The position numbers and the translations under genes are program-made. 64,000 bases of DNA from Apostichopus japonicus (lineage: Eukaryota > Echinodermata > Holothuroidea > Aspidochirotida > Stichopodidae), in contig NC_092579.1 in assembly GCF_037975245.1 (NCBI RefSeq), positions 5,048,001 through 5,112,000 of the forward strand. The letters are read 5' to 3'. Shown here piece after piece: positions 12,603 through 26,235 of the stretch (the stretch's first letter is position 1; each line of letters begins with the position of its first letter). The notes beneath the pieces were generated by a model that was given only the letters and a program-made list of their open reading frames with translations, was not told the DNA's origin and did not search any database.

Positions 12603-13686
12603 TCATTTTTCATCCAGGAGAAATTTCCCGGTTTTCCCACCTGAAATGGTCTTCCACACTTTTTAGGAAAAAAAAATGAACTACTGTAACACTATCAATT
12701 GGATAAAGCCACCCAACCTAAAATAACTGCCTTTACTCCTCACTATATGACGATGCCTTTAAATTAATAGGCAGCTTGATATTAATAACGATGTTATTAC
12801 TACCCACATTACAGTAAAATTTTTCATTGTACAGTACGGGCATGGAGGTTTGATGTGTTGTAGCATGAGTTTTAGAATTTACTTCATTCCAACCTTATCT
12901 GTCTCCTCACAACCTCAGCACTGTCACTCTACTGTAGAGTGAACTGATAACCTTTTAACACTGTGCACCCTCTATGACTGGTAATTATTTAATAAAGATA
13001 TGAAATTTGAACATGTTGCTCTTCAGTAGAAGTAAGAGTTGTTATGGTCCCTTTAATGCAGTACTTGGATCTTGCACCATCTTGTTCATAATTTAGAAGT
13101 TGCTGGAAATTCCCAGCAGAGAAATTATCCAAAGATTGTCAAATCAATTTATTAAACTTTGTGTGTGTGTGTTCAACTATTTATCCTGCCTTTTTATGGT
13201 CATAAATGATCTGGAAAAGTCATGAAATATATGCATTAAGAAGAAGGGGGGGAAAAGACGAAAAGTGAGGACATTTAACGAGGAAACCATCTGAGAATCT
13301 TTTTTTTTTAATACATGGATGATGTGACCCTAGGGAAGGTGTTTGAACTCTCAATTGTGTTTTAACAAATTTAAAGCCTTAACCATCTGGTGTAGAGATA
13401 TAACCTTTTACTCTGTTAATAGTTCTCATGGAGATCGGTACAGAGTGTAGATGGATCTGAAGACTTCCTTATGAAGACTTGATAGGTCTTTTTGTGTGTG
13501 TGATATTGAGATTATTGTCAGAACCAGTTTCACACTTTGAAGTATTAAAGACTGATTGCCAACAGTAATGCTTTAACAAGTTGTGATTCCAGTTTTTATA
13601 CCCATTCCCCGAAAAAAAATGAAAGGACTGGATTCTATTTCTGATGTCTTTCTTTTCCATTCTTTTGATCCCTGTGCATGTAATGG

Positions 13687-13734
13687 CAGTACTGTACTAG
13701 AGTGACAGTACTGTACGACAGTACTGTACGAGAA
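13687..13734. repeat. Triplicated palindromic word CAGTACTGTAC
   Basis: CAGTACTGTAC occurs three times within about 48 bp. The first two are separated by about 8 bp and the last two by 2 bp. Each contains the palindrome CAGTACTG. The word is a denser version of a motif that is common throughout the window. Confidence 0.8.
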
Positions 13735-15147
13735 TGAGAATTTCAAACTTTCCAGTGGTTTTTATAATATCTTAAAGAAGTGGTATTTATGTCAGTGTCC
13801 AAATTCCAGTTGGTTAGGGCAGCCGCATATTAGAGTGGTGGAAGGCTTAGATTGGAAATAGTGGTTGAGGCAGGAAGTGTTTTTCACTGTTCTAGATTTT
13901 CCACCTCATTGTTGTTTCAAATATAACATGATCAGTATGTCCTCTCTTACAGTCTGTTTTAGTAACCTACTGTAGACTTCCATCTGACCTTCGACGGTAG
14001 TCATGAACCTCTGTCAGGATGTTAGTCCATCCAGAAGTAGTCTGGCTATTTGAGTCATTTCCTGACAATATGACCATTGAGCCTAGGTACCTTCTGTATG
14101 ATACAAAACTGAGCCAGCTAAGAACTAATTAATATTATTCATTTCTGCCTGTAATATTTATGGTTCCCTATGCAAATTTATGGAATGTGGAAGAAAGTTG
14201 ATGATGCTCAGTATATATTTGTAACTCATTTTCCTCTCTCTAATGTGTCTTCAAATATGATTCTAATCTATTTAAGCAGAGTTAGGTTGTAGATTTATAA
14301 TGTAAATTATACCAATTACAGTAGATACCTGTGTTCAGTACAGTGAAAAGTACAATTGTAGTGTAGAGACAGGTTAGGATTATGGCTTGCATATATATCC
14401 AAACTAGTAAATTTGTAGGATATTTTGCCATTTTTTTATACACTCCACTGTACAGTATATGCTGATACTTTAACTTCATATAACTTTATATTCAAAGTCT
14501 TCAAGTTTGCATCAATAGCCAACATCCAACATTTTGAGCTCACTTTAATTATTAAAACCAGTTGCTGATTGGTTCAATCCGTAAAAAAAAGACAACAACT
14601 TTGAACGAAGCGATTGCGGCGTTATGGATAATATATGCAGCGGGTTTCGGTTACGTTCTGGAGACGTCAGTATAGTCTTCCGATAAGGTTATTGGGTATC
14701 GTATCTCAACGTTGCCTTAGCGACTGCATTAAAGGCTGCACAGCAACAACTATCTAACTGTCAAAACCCAAAGCATCAAGAATATGAGGTGTCTAATCTA
14801 GTTGTTGATAATTCTAGAAGTCCTGATTAAGATCCCCAACCCTCCCCCCTCCACCCCCTCTTGATTCTTGATTTACAGTCATATAAAACCTCACCTTTGC
14901 GGTTCCATGCTTGTTTGATGTACTGTACATGTTGTACCGTATATATGTGTATATGCTAAATGTATGGCACGTGTGTGTGGCTGGCATGATCCTAGCCAGG
15001 GGTTCTTACAGCTATGAGGTTTCAGACATAATAATTGACTGCAATGGTTGGGTAGAGTATGACTGATACCGCCAACAGCTGTTGGCGTCTCCTTTGGGGA
15101 AACTACGTAATTACTATCTATTTAGACCGTCCATGTAGCATAATGAA

Positions 15148-15540
15148 CTACCCAAACATCCTCCAAATTCCTACCTGACAGCGAATCGTAGCTACCGCAG
15201 ATGTTCGTGTCTCAGCGTTCCCGCATCTCAACCGATTCGCCAAACCGTCAGGAGGACGTACCGAGTGAAAATTGTGAAGGAGCATCTCACCTTGAATTGG
15301 TTTCATGTCGGATAAATATTCGTTTCGTGTGGAAATCATTCGCTGAAATCTATCTTTATATCTAAGGATAAAGGGATCAACATTTGGTTGGAATTTCTGC
15401 AGGGTGCCTTTGGATGATAAAATGACTTCTTTTTCTACCGGAAAAATGTTAACTTGTTTGTGAAAGGAATAAAAGCGAGAAGGATAATGATTACTTGGAT
15501 GAAAGGTTTTCACTTTATCGTAGTATTTGCTGACTTACCG
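15148..15540 (-). other. Unassigned antisense open reading frame in a CpG-richer patch
   Basis: The minus strand is open for about 120-130 codons from about 15534 down to about 15148, the longest open frame in this intron. Its composition looks protein-like (mixed charged, aromatic and Pro residues) rather than low-complexity. The first in-frame ATG is internal and precedes Ile-Ser-Thr-Arg-Asn-Glu. Near the 3' end a CAG|GTAGGA donor follows a Cys-Gln pair. Upstream on the minus strand an in-frame TAA is followed closely by a possible CAG acceptor. It could be an internal or first exon of a nested antisense transcript, a mobile-element remnant, or chance. I recognise no domain. Confidence 0.25.
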
Positions 15541-18500
15541 TTTCACGTTTTTATAGTAGGTGACTTATTTTAGCGAGGATGTTTAGACAGTTTCACTTTG
15601 GTAACTTATTTGTTTATATTGAAGCCCTCACTATACAGTATCTCTCCTTGCTGTACTTTCTGGGATTTTTTTTTCTTACAGTATATTTGTGTATAGTTAT
15701 GTTTAGCTTGTTTGTTTGTTTTCTTAGGTAAATTAAGGTTGACATACTTCTTCTGCTCTGTGAGTAAAGTCATTTCGGATTTTCTTGATTCGTCAGTTCC
15801 TTAAGAACACTACATCAGTTTAAGGAATGTTTGAAATCAGTGAATTCCAAATGCATCACCCAAGACCATTCTGTAATGGGTTTCAGAGGCAGTCATTAAA
15901 ATCCCAACCCCTCCACCCACCCACTCTTTCCCCCTCTCTAAATGTAACCATAATACAGTAGTTGCCCTAATATACACATTCACAATTCCAATCTAGTCTA
16001 CTCCAGTTATAGAGATGACCACATTCCAAAAAGAACACCAGCTCACAATCTAACTTTTAGACAAAAGGAATTTTGAATATACAGAATGGAATAGTAGTAG
16101 TTTAAAGCAGTTCAATAGGTGATGTACTATAAATGACTTTTCTAAAATTGAAAAGATTCTAAATTTTAGTTAAAATGTTGGATTGGAAGCCACCAGACAT
16201 GTAAGTTGTAATCCATAATCCCTTGCGGGTTTTTCCCACATTTGTGGTCGCTTAAGCGTCGTAAAAGAAACTGCTGATTATTATTATTATTAGTACTACT
16301 TATTATTATACAATAATAACAGTCCCTGTCCTTCAGCTTCCTCTGTTTTATATACCAAATTGGAACAATCACTGTTCAACAATATATATATCCTGCACAG
16401 TAGCAGGAAAAAAACTGTAATAATAATAGGGGAAAAAGAAAGAAACTGACGAGGTTAAAATTGAAAGTTAATTGTTTCAGTCTGGTTATGGAAGAACTTA
16501 GTCATGGAAAGTGTAATCTGATTAGAAAGTTTTATAATGACTTATTTGAGCAAACTGTGACCTTTAATGTGAAGGTTCAGCTTTCATTTTCTGTTTCTTC
16601 AGATTTATTTTGTTTCATAATTCCCTAATATTCATGAAGAAACCATATAGTATCTTAATTGTTTGATACTCCATAATTTGTCTTCATCTTGACCTTTGAC
16701 ATAGTCTGTGCACGAAAAACAGTTGTCTTTGGTGGCGGTCGATGGTCATTTGAAGTCAAGAGTGAATTCAACGTTTGGGAAGAAGTTTTTTTTTTCATGG
16801 TTAAAAATAGTGAAAGATGTTGACGCATATTATGTTTGTAATGAATGCTTCTGGCTTTCAGGGAATTTGTCTTTTTGTCATAATTTTCTCTTTATCAAAA
16901 TTCAGATTTTGATAAAAAAAAAACTTGAAATTGGAATGAGGGTTTGGAATAGGGAGAAAATGTTGAAGAAAATTTCATAACTCTTTTAATTTCAGTTTGA
17001 TTAATTTTGTACCAGGCAATACCATAATCATTTTAACAGAATTGTTTCTTTTCTGTAAATTGACTCTGAGCACTGTAAAGTCAGTATTCTTTGTACGAAA
17101 AGAGATGTGAATATTTGACACATACAGTAATGTACACCTGTAGTCAAACCAAAAAAAATGAAACCCTCAGAGGTGTTCTGTACAGTCCCTTTATTGACTT
17201 GATGGTTAATGAAATATGTACCCTTCAGTCTCACAATTTGATGGTTTGGTCAAGTTTTTTTTTTTTTTCTGTTTGGGATTTGGATATCTACGGTCTGTAT
17301 TCTGTGAAAATGAGAGATGTAAGTAAAAATATTTGATTGTTCTTCATGTGTGAGTGAAAACTGGTATATACATGCTACTATGCATGAAATCCAATCACAC
17401 ATAATTTGCAAACAGCATATAGCATGTCTAGACACTTTTACGCTCTTGCACTGAACCATGTACAGATCAAATGCCTTCTGTTGTTATAATTATGTTAAGA
17501 TGAAGAAAGAGAAATGGACTAATGTCCTGCAAATGTTTGTTAACTTAAGAAACCATGTATCACTCTTATTAATGATATATGTGTAGTACTTATGGGGAGA
17601 GAACGTGTTCGTCAGATGCTTCGACCTATACAGTAGTAGTCCCAAAAGTAGTCTGTAGTGCTACAGGCAGTATTTACTTCCCTGTCCTGTCACAACAACT
17701 GCACTCCCACTCTACCATTTCAAGATCACTTCTAAAGGCACCTTTTTACAGTAGTATGCACTGTTTTCTCTCTGTGACCAACCTTCCATTCATTCTGGTC
17801 TTCTGCCCTCCTTCTCATTTTACCTTTACCTCGCAAAGTTTCTTGCACACCATCTGTGATAAGAAGTAGAAGTTTTATCTCAAAAATTCTTACATTGGTA
17901 AATCAATGGATTATTGTATCTGCAAGGCTGTCCATTTTTTTGTCATCAGAAGCACTTATCTGGACGATGATTGCACAAGTGTCTGTTTTGTATTGGGCAT
18001 TATTGGAAACTATGAACTTCCCTGGGTTTCCCAATTTGTTGCACGTGTTACTGCTCAAGTCATGTGACTTTATGTGAATTCCATTTAATATAAATAATTT
18101 CAATAGAATTTATTCCCCCAAAAAGCAAAAGTCTATTGAGACCCCAACTGTAGAATCATACTGTACTTAAGCATTTTTGACTGGTAGTCATACAGTATCA
18201 GTGATAACACCATGCATCCGGAAGCTAAGATGTGACTACAATGTAAAGAATTCAATCAGCTTGTTTATGTGGTTTGAATATCAGCCACAGAAAACGATGA
18301 TACGGTCCTTGGTGTCATGTGTATTCGTAACACATTCCATGTAATCGTATACAAATGTTAATGTCTTCACAGGCAATAACTCATCCCATGTCACAGTACA
18401 GTTATACAGTATACTAAGTGGAATCTCTAGAGCTCCTCCTCACTCTGGCTATGTATCAGCAGTATGATCACTGAGATGGTTGAGGCAGCAAAACTCCAAG

Positions 18501-20929
18501 TGCAGAGTAAACAGTTTTCCATCTATGAATTCATAGGCCTCATTTACACTTCATTGGTCATGCCTAAACCCCATTAGCCGAGTGGAAATATGTGAAAGAT
18601 AGGTCCTTATCATTCACATTGGGTTGTTCATTCAATTACGTCGGTCGGCTCTATCGTGCGGGGGCTCCTAGATTCACATTACTACTGAGTGTGTGTGTAT
18701 GCTCTCTCATGAAAGTTGGTCTGTTTTTACGTCTACAACAGAGATTATTACATCAGGCCGGGTGGTGTGCTTTTCGTGGTGATTCATTTGTCACCCCCTG
18801 CTGCTACTACCACTGCATTGTCTTTCTGTCACAGGTATGGTTTACTGTGTACTTTGTTTATATTGGTACTGTAGTTAACTACTGATGTTCTTCCAATATG
18901 TCATTGTACATTCCTAAGGGTTCTTTAAAGTTCCTAAGTTCAATTCACTATCTATCTTTTACTTACTTACTCTCCTACCTGCCTACTCCCAACTATTACA
19001 CTCTTTCATCTATACCCAGACTCATTATAAATTAGATAAGGACTGTACCACCTTTTCCTGTAAAAGTTGATTGTGTCCTGACATTTCAATTGTGGTCTAT
19101 TTTCACTTACTTGTAAACCATGCTGGTAATGGCCAATTTAAGTTGTTACTTTAGATGCTACATTAAAATTGACAAAGCTGAAATATCTCCATAATATTTT
19201 AAAATTCCTTTAAAGTTAGACCAAAAATATTCAACTTTTGGTAAATAGTCCAAAGTAACAATTGTTCCTAGATAGTTTATTTGAACAGTTTATTTGAACA
19301 GAACGTACAGTGTAATTCTGGTAGATGTTTGAAGGTTCATGAGTCATATATATTTTATGATTACACAATGAAATGTCAATATGGCAGGGTTCCCTTACTT
19401 GTCTTCTAAGAGAGACAGTTATTTTTTCCAGTTTTAGAGACAGCGGCTATAACAGCAAGAAGTGTGTGAGTTGTACTGCTTGTAGAAAGATTTACAGTCA
19501 TTTCTTTTCCAGTATATGGGGATACTTATCTTGCACCTCAAGTGAGTGTATCTTGTATCAGTGTCATCTGTCACAGATTTTAAAGGAGCTGGACGTAGTA
19601 AATTTTCCTACTTAAATCAAATGTCTGCTTCTTTTTCATTCTCATAGTCTATCATTTCTGCCCCCCCCCTCTCATCTTTAATTAAGTACTGTAGACATCA
19701 GTACCAAGTACACTAACTACAAAGTGAGGTAACAGTGGGTATAACAAGTGAGGTAATTACTTTAGGCACAATTCTGACATGTGTGGCAGCAGAATTGTAC
19801 TATTATATAGTGCATGGATGGGTCGTAACAGCCCTCCATTGTTCCCCCCTCCCCATTGGGGAAGCATTACCTGCCAACTCCATCCGCAATCTCTATCCTC
19901 AATCCCACCCTCTCTTCCACTCATTCCGACAAAACTCACTCCCACACCCAAATATTGTACATCTTGAAAGTTGACAGAATCTATACCTCCACGCTTCCAT
20001 GCTAATTTTACTAGATCACTTCCCCTCACACATTTTAATTTTTTTTTTTCACCCCTGCATGTGTCATGACCTTTAATAGATTGTGATCCTCATATTTGAA
20101 AATTTCTCACAGCAAGTGAAAAAATGTCAAGTGGTTGTTTGAAGCGCTGCACTCTGTGTGAACTCATATCCATCCTTTCACTCTCAACCAAACTGCCTTA
20201 ACCCTTGATTACAAGTTCATGAAAATAATGAATTAAGAAAATTATTCATACGAAATTGCAGAATAGTTTGTCAAAAACCTTTATATTTTCCTTCAATTCC
20301 AAATTTTTTGATCATAACTGAAAATGGTATTGAGGCTAATTCTTATGTACTTACAGTAACTCTCAAGAGCTTTGCTAAGATGCTCGAATTTCAGCCTCAT
20401 TTGATCTTGTCACAGAATGCAATTAAATCGGAACTCATTAGCATAAATTAGATCAATCTGAAAACTTTTAATTGTTCAAATTATCAAGTTTTATCTTTAT
20501 ATATTTGAAATTATTTACAAGTATTAGTCACAAGAAATTGATGTCTCTTGGGCAAGTGTCTTGGAGTATGAATTTTCTGTCTGCAAAGTTGTTTAATAAA
20601 TTAATGAGGTTGGAGATTCTTTCCAGCTGACATAATTTAGAAGTACAGTAGGCTTATACAGGTAGTGTCAAATGCATATAGTTGTGTGTGTTCTGTATAT
20701 AGGGAGTGTATATACTGAATCCAGACAAATGGATTATAGGAAAGATACTCAGAAAGGCCTTGAAGACTTGAATCCTGGCATATAGCAATTTTGTGAAGAA
20801 AAAGGTGTGAAAATCTGGTTTTCTGGTTGGTCGATATTTAGTCTTAGCTGCTCAAGGTACTGTAGTATTATTTTCATGTGTTTGGTCTTTCACATTATTT
20901 CATAAGTTATCATCGTATATCTTTACAAT

Positions 20930-20988
20930 AAGAATTTATTATGTGCCTATTTCCGCTGAGAAAAGGGCGCTCAAGGGTGCTTTACAGC
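20930..20988 (+). repeat. Dispersed short repeat fragment related to 8960-9025
   Basis: AATTTATTATGTGCC is followed by GGGCGCTCAAGG and then TGCTTTACAG. The GGGYGCTCAAGG core matches the fragment at 8960-9025, supporting one dispersed family represented twice in this window. Confidence 0.4.
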
Positions 20989-23900
20989 TTGCAGGTGGTG
21001 TATAATGATCAAGAATTAATAATTCAATTTTGTATCAAACAGCTGTTTACTACGTGAGTTCAGGGTATTGAAACTGATGCCAAGAAAATATGCATAGATT
21101 CATCCATAGATCTGTGGTAATGCAGATATGCAGTCACAGCTGTGTATGAAATTAAATAATTTGATATCATGGGGTTTAAAACTGTAGGGAGGGAATGTGC
21201 TGAAGTACACAGCACAATACATATCATTAATTTCTGTTATGTCTGTTATAATATTTTTTTAATCAAAAATTTCTTTACAGTAGGGATAAAATCTCTGAAC
21301 AGTAGCGCCCTTTGTTTTTCTTATCAGGTGTATACCGTACATTACACAGCCGGATGCTAGTGGTTAATACTGTTATGTGATCATTATAACTGACACAGGG
21401 TGATGTATTTGTAAATATTCGCATTACAGTGGGTGGTAATTATATAAACGTATGACATAATTGTAGAGGGTGGGAATTCACCTTTGCTCTTCTGAAAGCG
21501 CATGAATGTCCTCAATTCTCAGTACAGCAGTTATGTTGTGAAACATTAGCAAGAGAATCTTGGTAAGTGTTTATTTTATGGTCAACATGGACGAGAAATC
21601 TAATACATAACTGATCTTAAAGGAAAGAATTGAAACAATAGAAAAGAAAGAACAAACGGCCAATCGCTTTTGCAGAACAACAAATTTGTCAAAGCTAGTT
21701 TTATGATTCCTACGGTAACAGCTTTGTTGCGTGAAACTAGAACTGACATAGTATTAACTGATCTTTAAATTTGCGCATTTATGGTTAATGCATTAATCGG
21801 TCAAGTTCAGCTTAATTAATGTTCAGAGGTTTGAAAGTGTATAAATCAAGTGTTATATTTTGACAAAGTAATAGTAAGATTGATATTGTCTGTGAGCACC
21901 GAAACCCTGAAATTTGAAGTAGTCTTCACTTGGCCTAGTCTTCACTTAATTACATTGAAGGGATATAAGGTGGTATTGTAACCTTCCTTTATAATAAGGT
22001 ATCGGGACCATTCAACGTGACTCATCAAGTATCCTCCAGCCTCCCGTAAGATTTTTGTTTACAACCAGCATCTTGTCACAGGCCTGTTTTTACTCCACTA
22101 AAACCTTGACTAATTGAACAATACTATGATGCTCTACCATCATTTAAAATGAATTTTCTACTCTAGGCAAGTGAGCATGCATTATAGATATATCTTTATA
22201 TCATATGTATGTAAAGTGACTGTATGGTGCGATAGGGTTGCTTCATTCTCAGGATCAAAAGGTCCTGGAGATATCATCATAAATGTCTTTTATACCCTGC
22301 CCAAAATCCTTTGATAATAGAAACCTAAAATGTTGTGAGATGTGACTAGTGCTTGGATATGTTGTAAAGTTTGTTGCCGATACGTAGTGGATACTTGGAT
22401 ACCTGTAACTATGGAGAGATACAGGAGTAAGTATACATTGCCTATTGAGCCTAAGTACTGTGTGTAGGCCTACAGACTTAGGCATGTAAGTTTGTCATGT
22501 ACATACAGTTGCAAAGTAAAGTGGTAATGAAGAATTATGTTAGACTTATTGAGGCATGGTGGTATGTATGGCAATATTTTGCATCTGTTGTTGTTAAGAC
22601 CCATGCAGGCTTAGAATTTCACTGATTTATTCACTAATGTTAATATTTGCTAGTGCTTTAAAAAATCTACTGTACACAGTGTATAATTAATTAAGTTCTC
22701 ACAGGCATTTTCCTGGATCACAGTATAACACACATTGGGTTTAATAATGTACAGGCTTTTGAGGGTAGTCCAAATAGTATTTGTTGATAATAAGCAGTTA
22801 TATGGGAGGTTTATGTTCGGTAATGGAATCATGATGCAGAATTTTAAGACCGATGATTGTGAACCAACAATACTATGTGTTTAAGTTCTTTCTGTCTACT
22901 GGCAGAAAAATTGCCAGTGCCTCTTCTTTTCTACTGGCAATTATGTACTGCAAAATCCACTGGCCATAAATAGCCTGAATTTCGAGGCCTGCAGACTGAG
23001 ACTCAATTAAATGTTGGACTGACATCTAGATAATAGTTACTTTGGGAGGAACTGGTGCCTGCATGCAGTCCAAACAGGCTGCACGAATGGACAGTTAACA
23101 TGGATGTTCTATTTCACATTGTATAGTGATCCATTTACAGTAGCACACCAATAGTTATTTAGCTTTCAAGGGACTGTCATTAATATATATATAGACCTGT
23201 TTCTCTCTCCAACTTGATTCCTCCAGTATCTTTCTTTTCTTTAATCATTTATCAGTTTGGTAATTATTATTTTTTTTATGAATATAATACCATTGTCATA
23301 TTTGACTTGCATTGATCAGTTATAATTTATATCAGTGCTAAAACGTTCCTATAGTCTTGTCAAGTACTTTCATTGTCATATTTCAAGCCTATTTACAAAG
23401 GCTATACTTCAATGTCTGCACTGAATATGATGCATACTGTACAGTATATCAAAAACCAGGAAATATCTGAGCAGCAGCAAAACATGCAAGCCTTAAAATT
23501 TATTTCCTGCATGCTGCTGTCCATGCATCCTGCTGAAAGATATTTAAGTTCAAGTTTTTTGAGGCCATACATTTTTCATAAGCTGGCATATATGCCTGCA
23601 GGGCAAAAAGCTTAAAATTATTGATTTGAACACAAGATGGCAACATATGTTTTACAAGGTTGAAACGAAATTTCCCAGCATTCTACGGTCTCTCTGGCAT
23701 CGGCCTTATAAATTGGCTTCTTAGTCAGTCCGACACCCTGCTGTTTCAACATCGCTCCATGACTAAACCTCACTCTTGTTTGCGTTACGTCCAGAGTCGG
23801 CCCTTCTCTCTCACCTGCACGACGACAAAAAATTGACCTGTGCGAGTTTTTTCGTTTGTAGACACAGGCGAGAAGTCATCCTTGTGATTCTAAGAAAATA

Positions 23901-24039
23901 ATATCTGTGGTTTGTTTTCCAAGAGTAAATGATACAAAACACCCTCTCCATATCAAGCCTAGTGTGTGCACAGCAGTCCATGCTAAGTAGGGGGCTTTAT
24001 ACCAACAAAACAAAACTATAAGGGACTTAACAGTAGTCT

Positions 24040-24054
24040 GTGTGTGTGTGTGTG
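24040..24054. repeat. (GT)n microsatellite
   Basis: A short uninterrupted GT tract of about seven units in the first intron. Confidence 0.7.
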
Positions 24055-25994
24055 AATAATCAATATGATCTATGCCCTTTGAATGGGTTTGTAGGCCTGT
24101 TTGGAAGTGATTTAAAGCCAAACCATGCGAAGTATGCAACAAATTGATTCTGGTGTCTCATGAAGTCAGGCTGCTGCAGGGATTGTTCCGTCTCACTCGT
24201 TGGTACTGGGGTGAGATTAGTGGTACCCACTGCAGTCAGTATCTTCTCCATGGACTCAAGTCTAAATAATCGGATTAAATATCACAGTGGAGAGGTTTTT
24301 AACAGGATTTATCAATTCGCTGGATTAAAATTACTAGCGTACCTTCTTTTTTTTTTAAACTTTCATTATTTTTGGATTTTCGAGGAATTTGTATCAGGAT
24401 TGCTGGATGTTCTATTTTGATTCTGAGGAAACCATGGCAATCATGAGGCAAAAGTGCAATAAGAACCCTTCAGGTACATCAGTCTGTCATTTTATCTTGG
24501 GTTTATACTTTTCTTGGGTTTGTTTTCTTGTTTGTATGCTTTTGGGGGTTTTGGGGGGATCTTATTTGATAGAAATCATAGGTGAAATTACGCTTGGTAG
24601 GCAGGCCTACTGTTTATCTACTTATAGGTGAAGTGTGCAACAAATTATGGACAAATATAGAGAATAAATACTATGGGATCCTTTGTGTGTGTTTTACAGG
24701 TCGTAATGTCTGAAAAAAATTCCCACACTTCAAAAATAATAAGATGATTGGCTATTGGATTTTGAAAGAGACAAAAATCATTTCATCTAGGAATTTTTAA
24801 ATTAGGTCGCAACGACCATATATTCAGATTTTTTTGATTTTATTAAACAGGTTTTTGACTTATCATTTGATGTTTGGTTACGGTACTACCAAGTGCCATC
24901 TGTTAACCTGTTTTATGAATGTGCCACATATATGCACATGACATATTTTGAAAGTATCTCCCCTTTAAAGAGCAATTCATTTCTGAACTTTCTTTTTCAT
25001 AAAAAAACATTTCATTGACTTTCTATAACTGTGGTGAGCCTATAATTAGAATTATGATTTCCTCCTGTTTTTCATGATGCATATTATATGCGGTAATTTT
25101 ATACAGTAGTGAACATGTGGAACACATCTGTTGATAATTTTATACTGTACAAGTTGAATTATGCGGAGCCAAAGTCAACAATGTCTATGGTTATTAGTCT
25201 TATTTAAAAAAAAGTCTAAAGGCAATGCATGTACATCAGATAGTCTGTATCTATCTTAATTTGAATTGATGCAATTCTGTACCTGTAGTAGATTAATGGT
25301 TCTTGTGCACAGTGGTGGTGGTGGTAACAGGCCCTTTTAATGCGAGAGAGACAGAAGGGGCGAGAGAGAGAGAGAAGTTGGAGGGGTGTGGGGGGGAGGG
25401 GAAGGGATACATGTGCGAGATTGGTGTCACAGTAATTTATATTATTTGGGATAGCATACTTTATAGCGGTGTATGGTACAGTAGCTATGTGTGAATGTCA
25501 GGTACCGATACAAAAAGTACATTCAGAACGACGCAGCACAGTTTTCAGTTACTCTGCACCCCGCAGTGTCTTTTATTACATTTCTCTATGAAAATGGTGT
25601 CATGCAGTATTGTAAACATATAGCAGCTCCACACGACACATGCAGGGATTTTGTTTTGATTAGTTGGGTCGTTAACAAACAATATAAATATACTTGCCAT
25701 TGTTCCAGGATCCATTGTCAGAATGGAAGTGAAAGTATTCTTCTGTTGACTATGATGCAACAAGCTTGTAAAACTGCAGGGAGAGAGAGAGTTATTTCTC
25801 TGAGGTGAAGGCCTTTGCTGAGTATGTGGTACAGCTCTACTGTACAAGAGGAAGCATTTTGTACATGTACATGTATGTGAGATATCAGGTACGCTGGGGG
25901 AAAACAAAAAAAATTACCTGAATGAAACAAATGAACAATACCAAAGGTAGCCATCTATTTCCTGGAAGATGACTATAATAATACAGATTTAGCA

Positions 25995-26235
25995 CTTACA
26001 GTAGTGCAGTACTCTTTATATCTCTTGAAAGGGAAAGGTTTCACATTATAGCCACTTGTTTTAAGTACATAACACTGATGCCTTGTTTAAGTAAATAAAA
26101 AAAGTCACTCGCTTACAGTAGTACTCTCGAGAAATCTCTTGAAAGAGAAAGGTTTCACTAAATTCACACTATAGCCACTTCTTTAGTACACAACACTGAT
26201 TGTTTCTATAAATAAATATTAAAAAAGTCACTCGC
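25995..26235. repeat. 117-bp tandem duplication
   Basis: Two copies lie head to tail, starting at 25995 and 26112. Shared landmarks in the same order are CTTACAGTAGT, TCTCTTGAAAG, GAAAGGTTTCAC, TATAGCCACTT, AACACTGAT and AAAAAAGTCACTCGCT. The second copy has small insertions, making it about 124 bp. Confidence 0.85.

Noticed and set aside
25491-25907. Overlapping 105- and 120-codon frames on opposite strands
   Set aside because: They overlap each other, show no known motif and cross repeat-like GA and GTACAT tracts; neither is supported as a gene.
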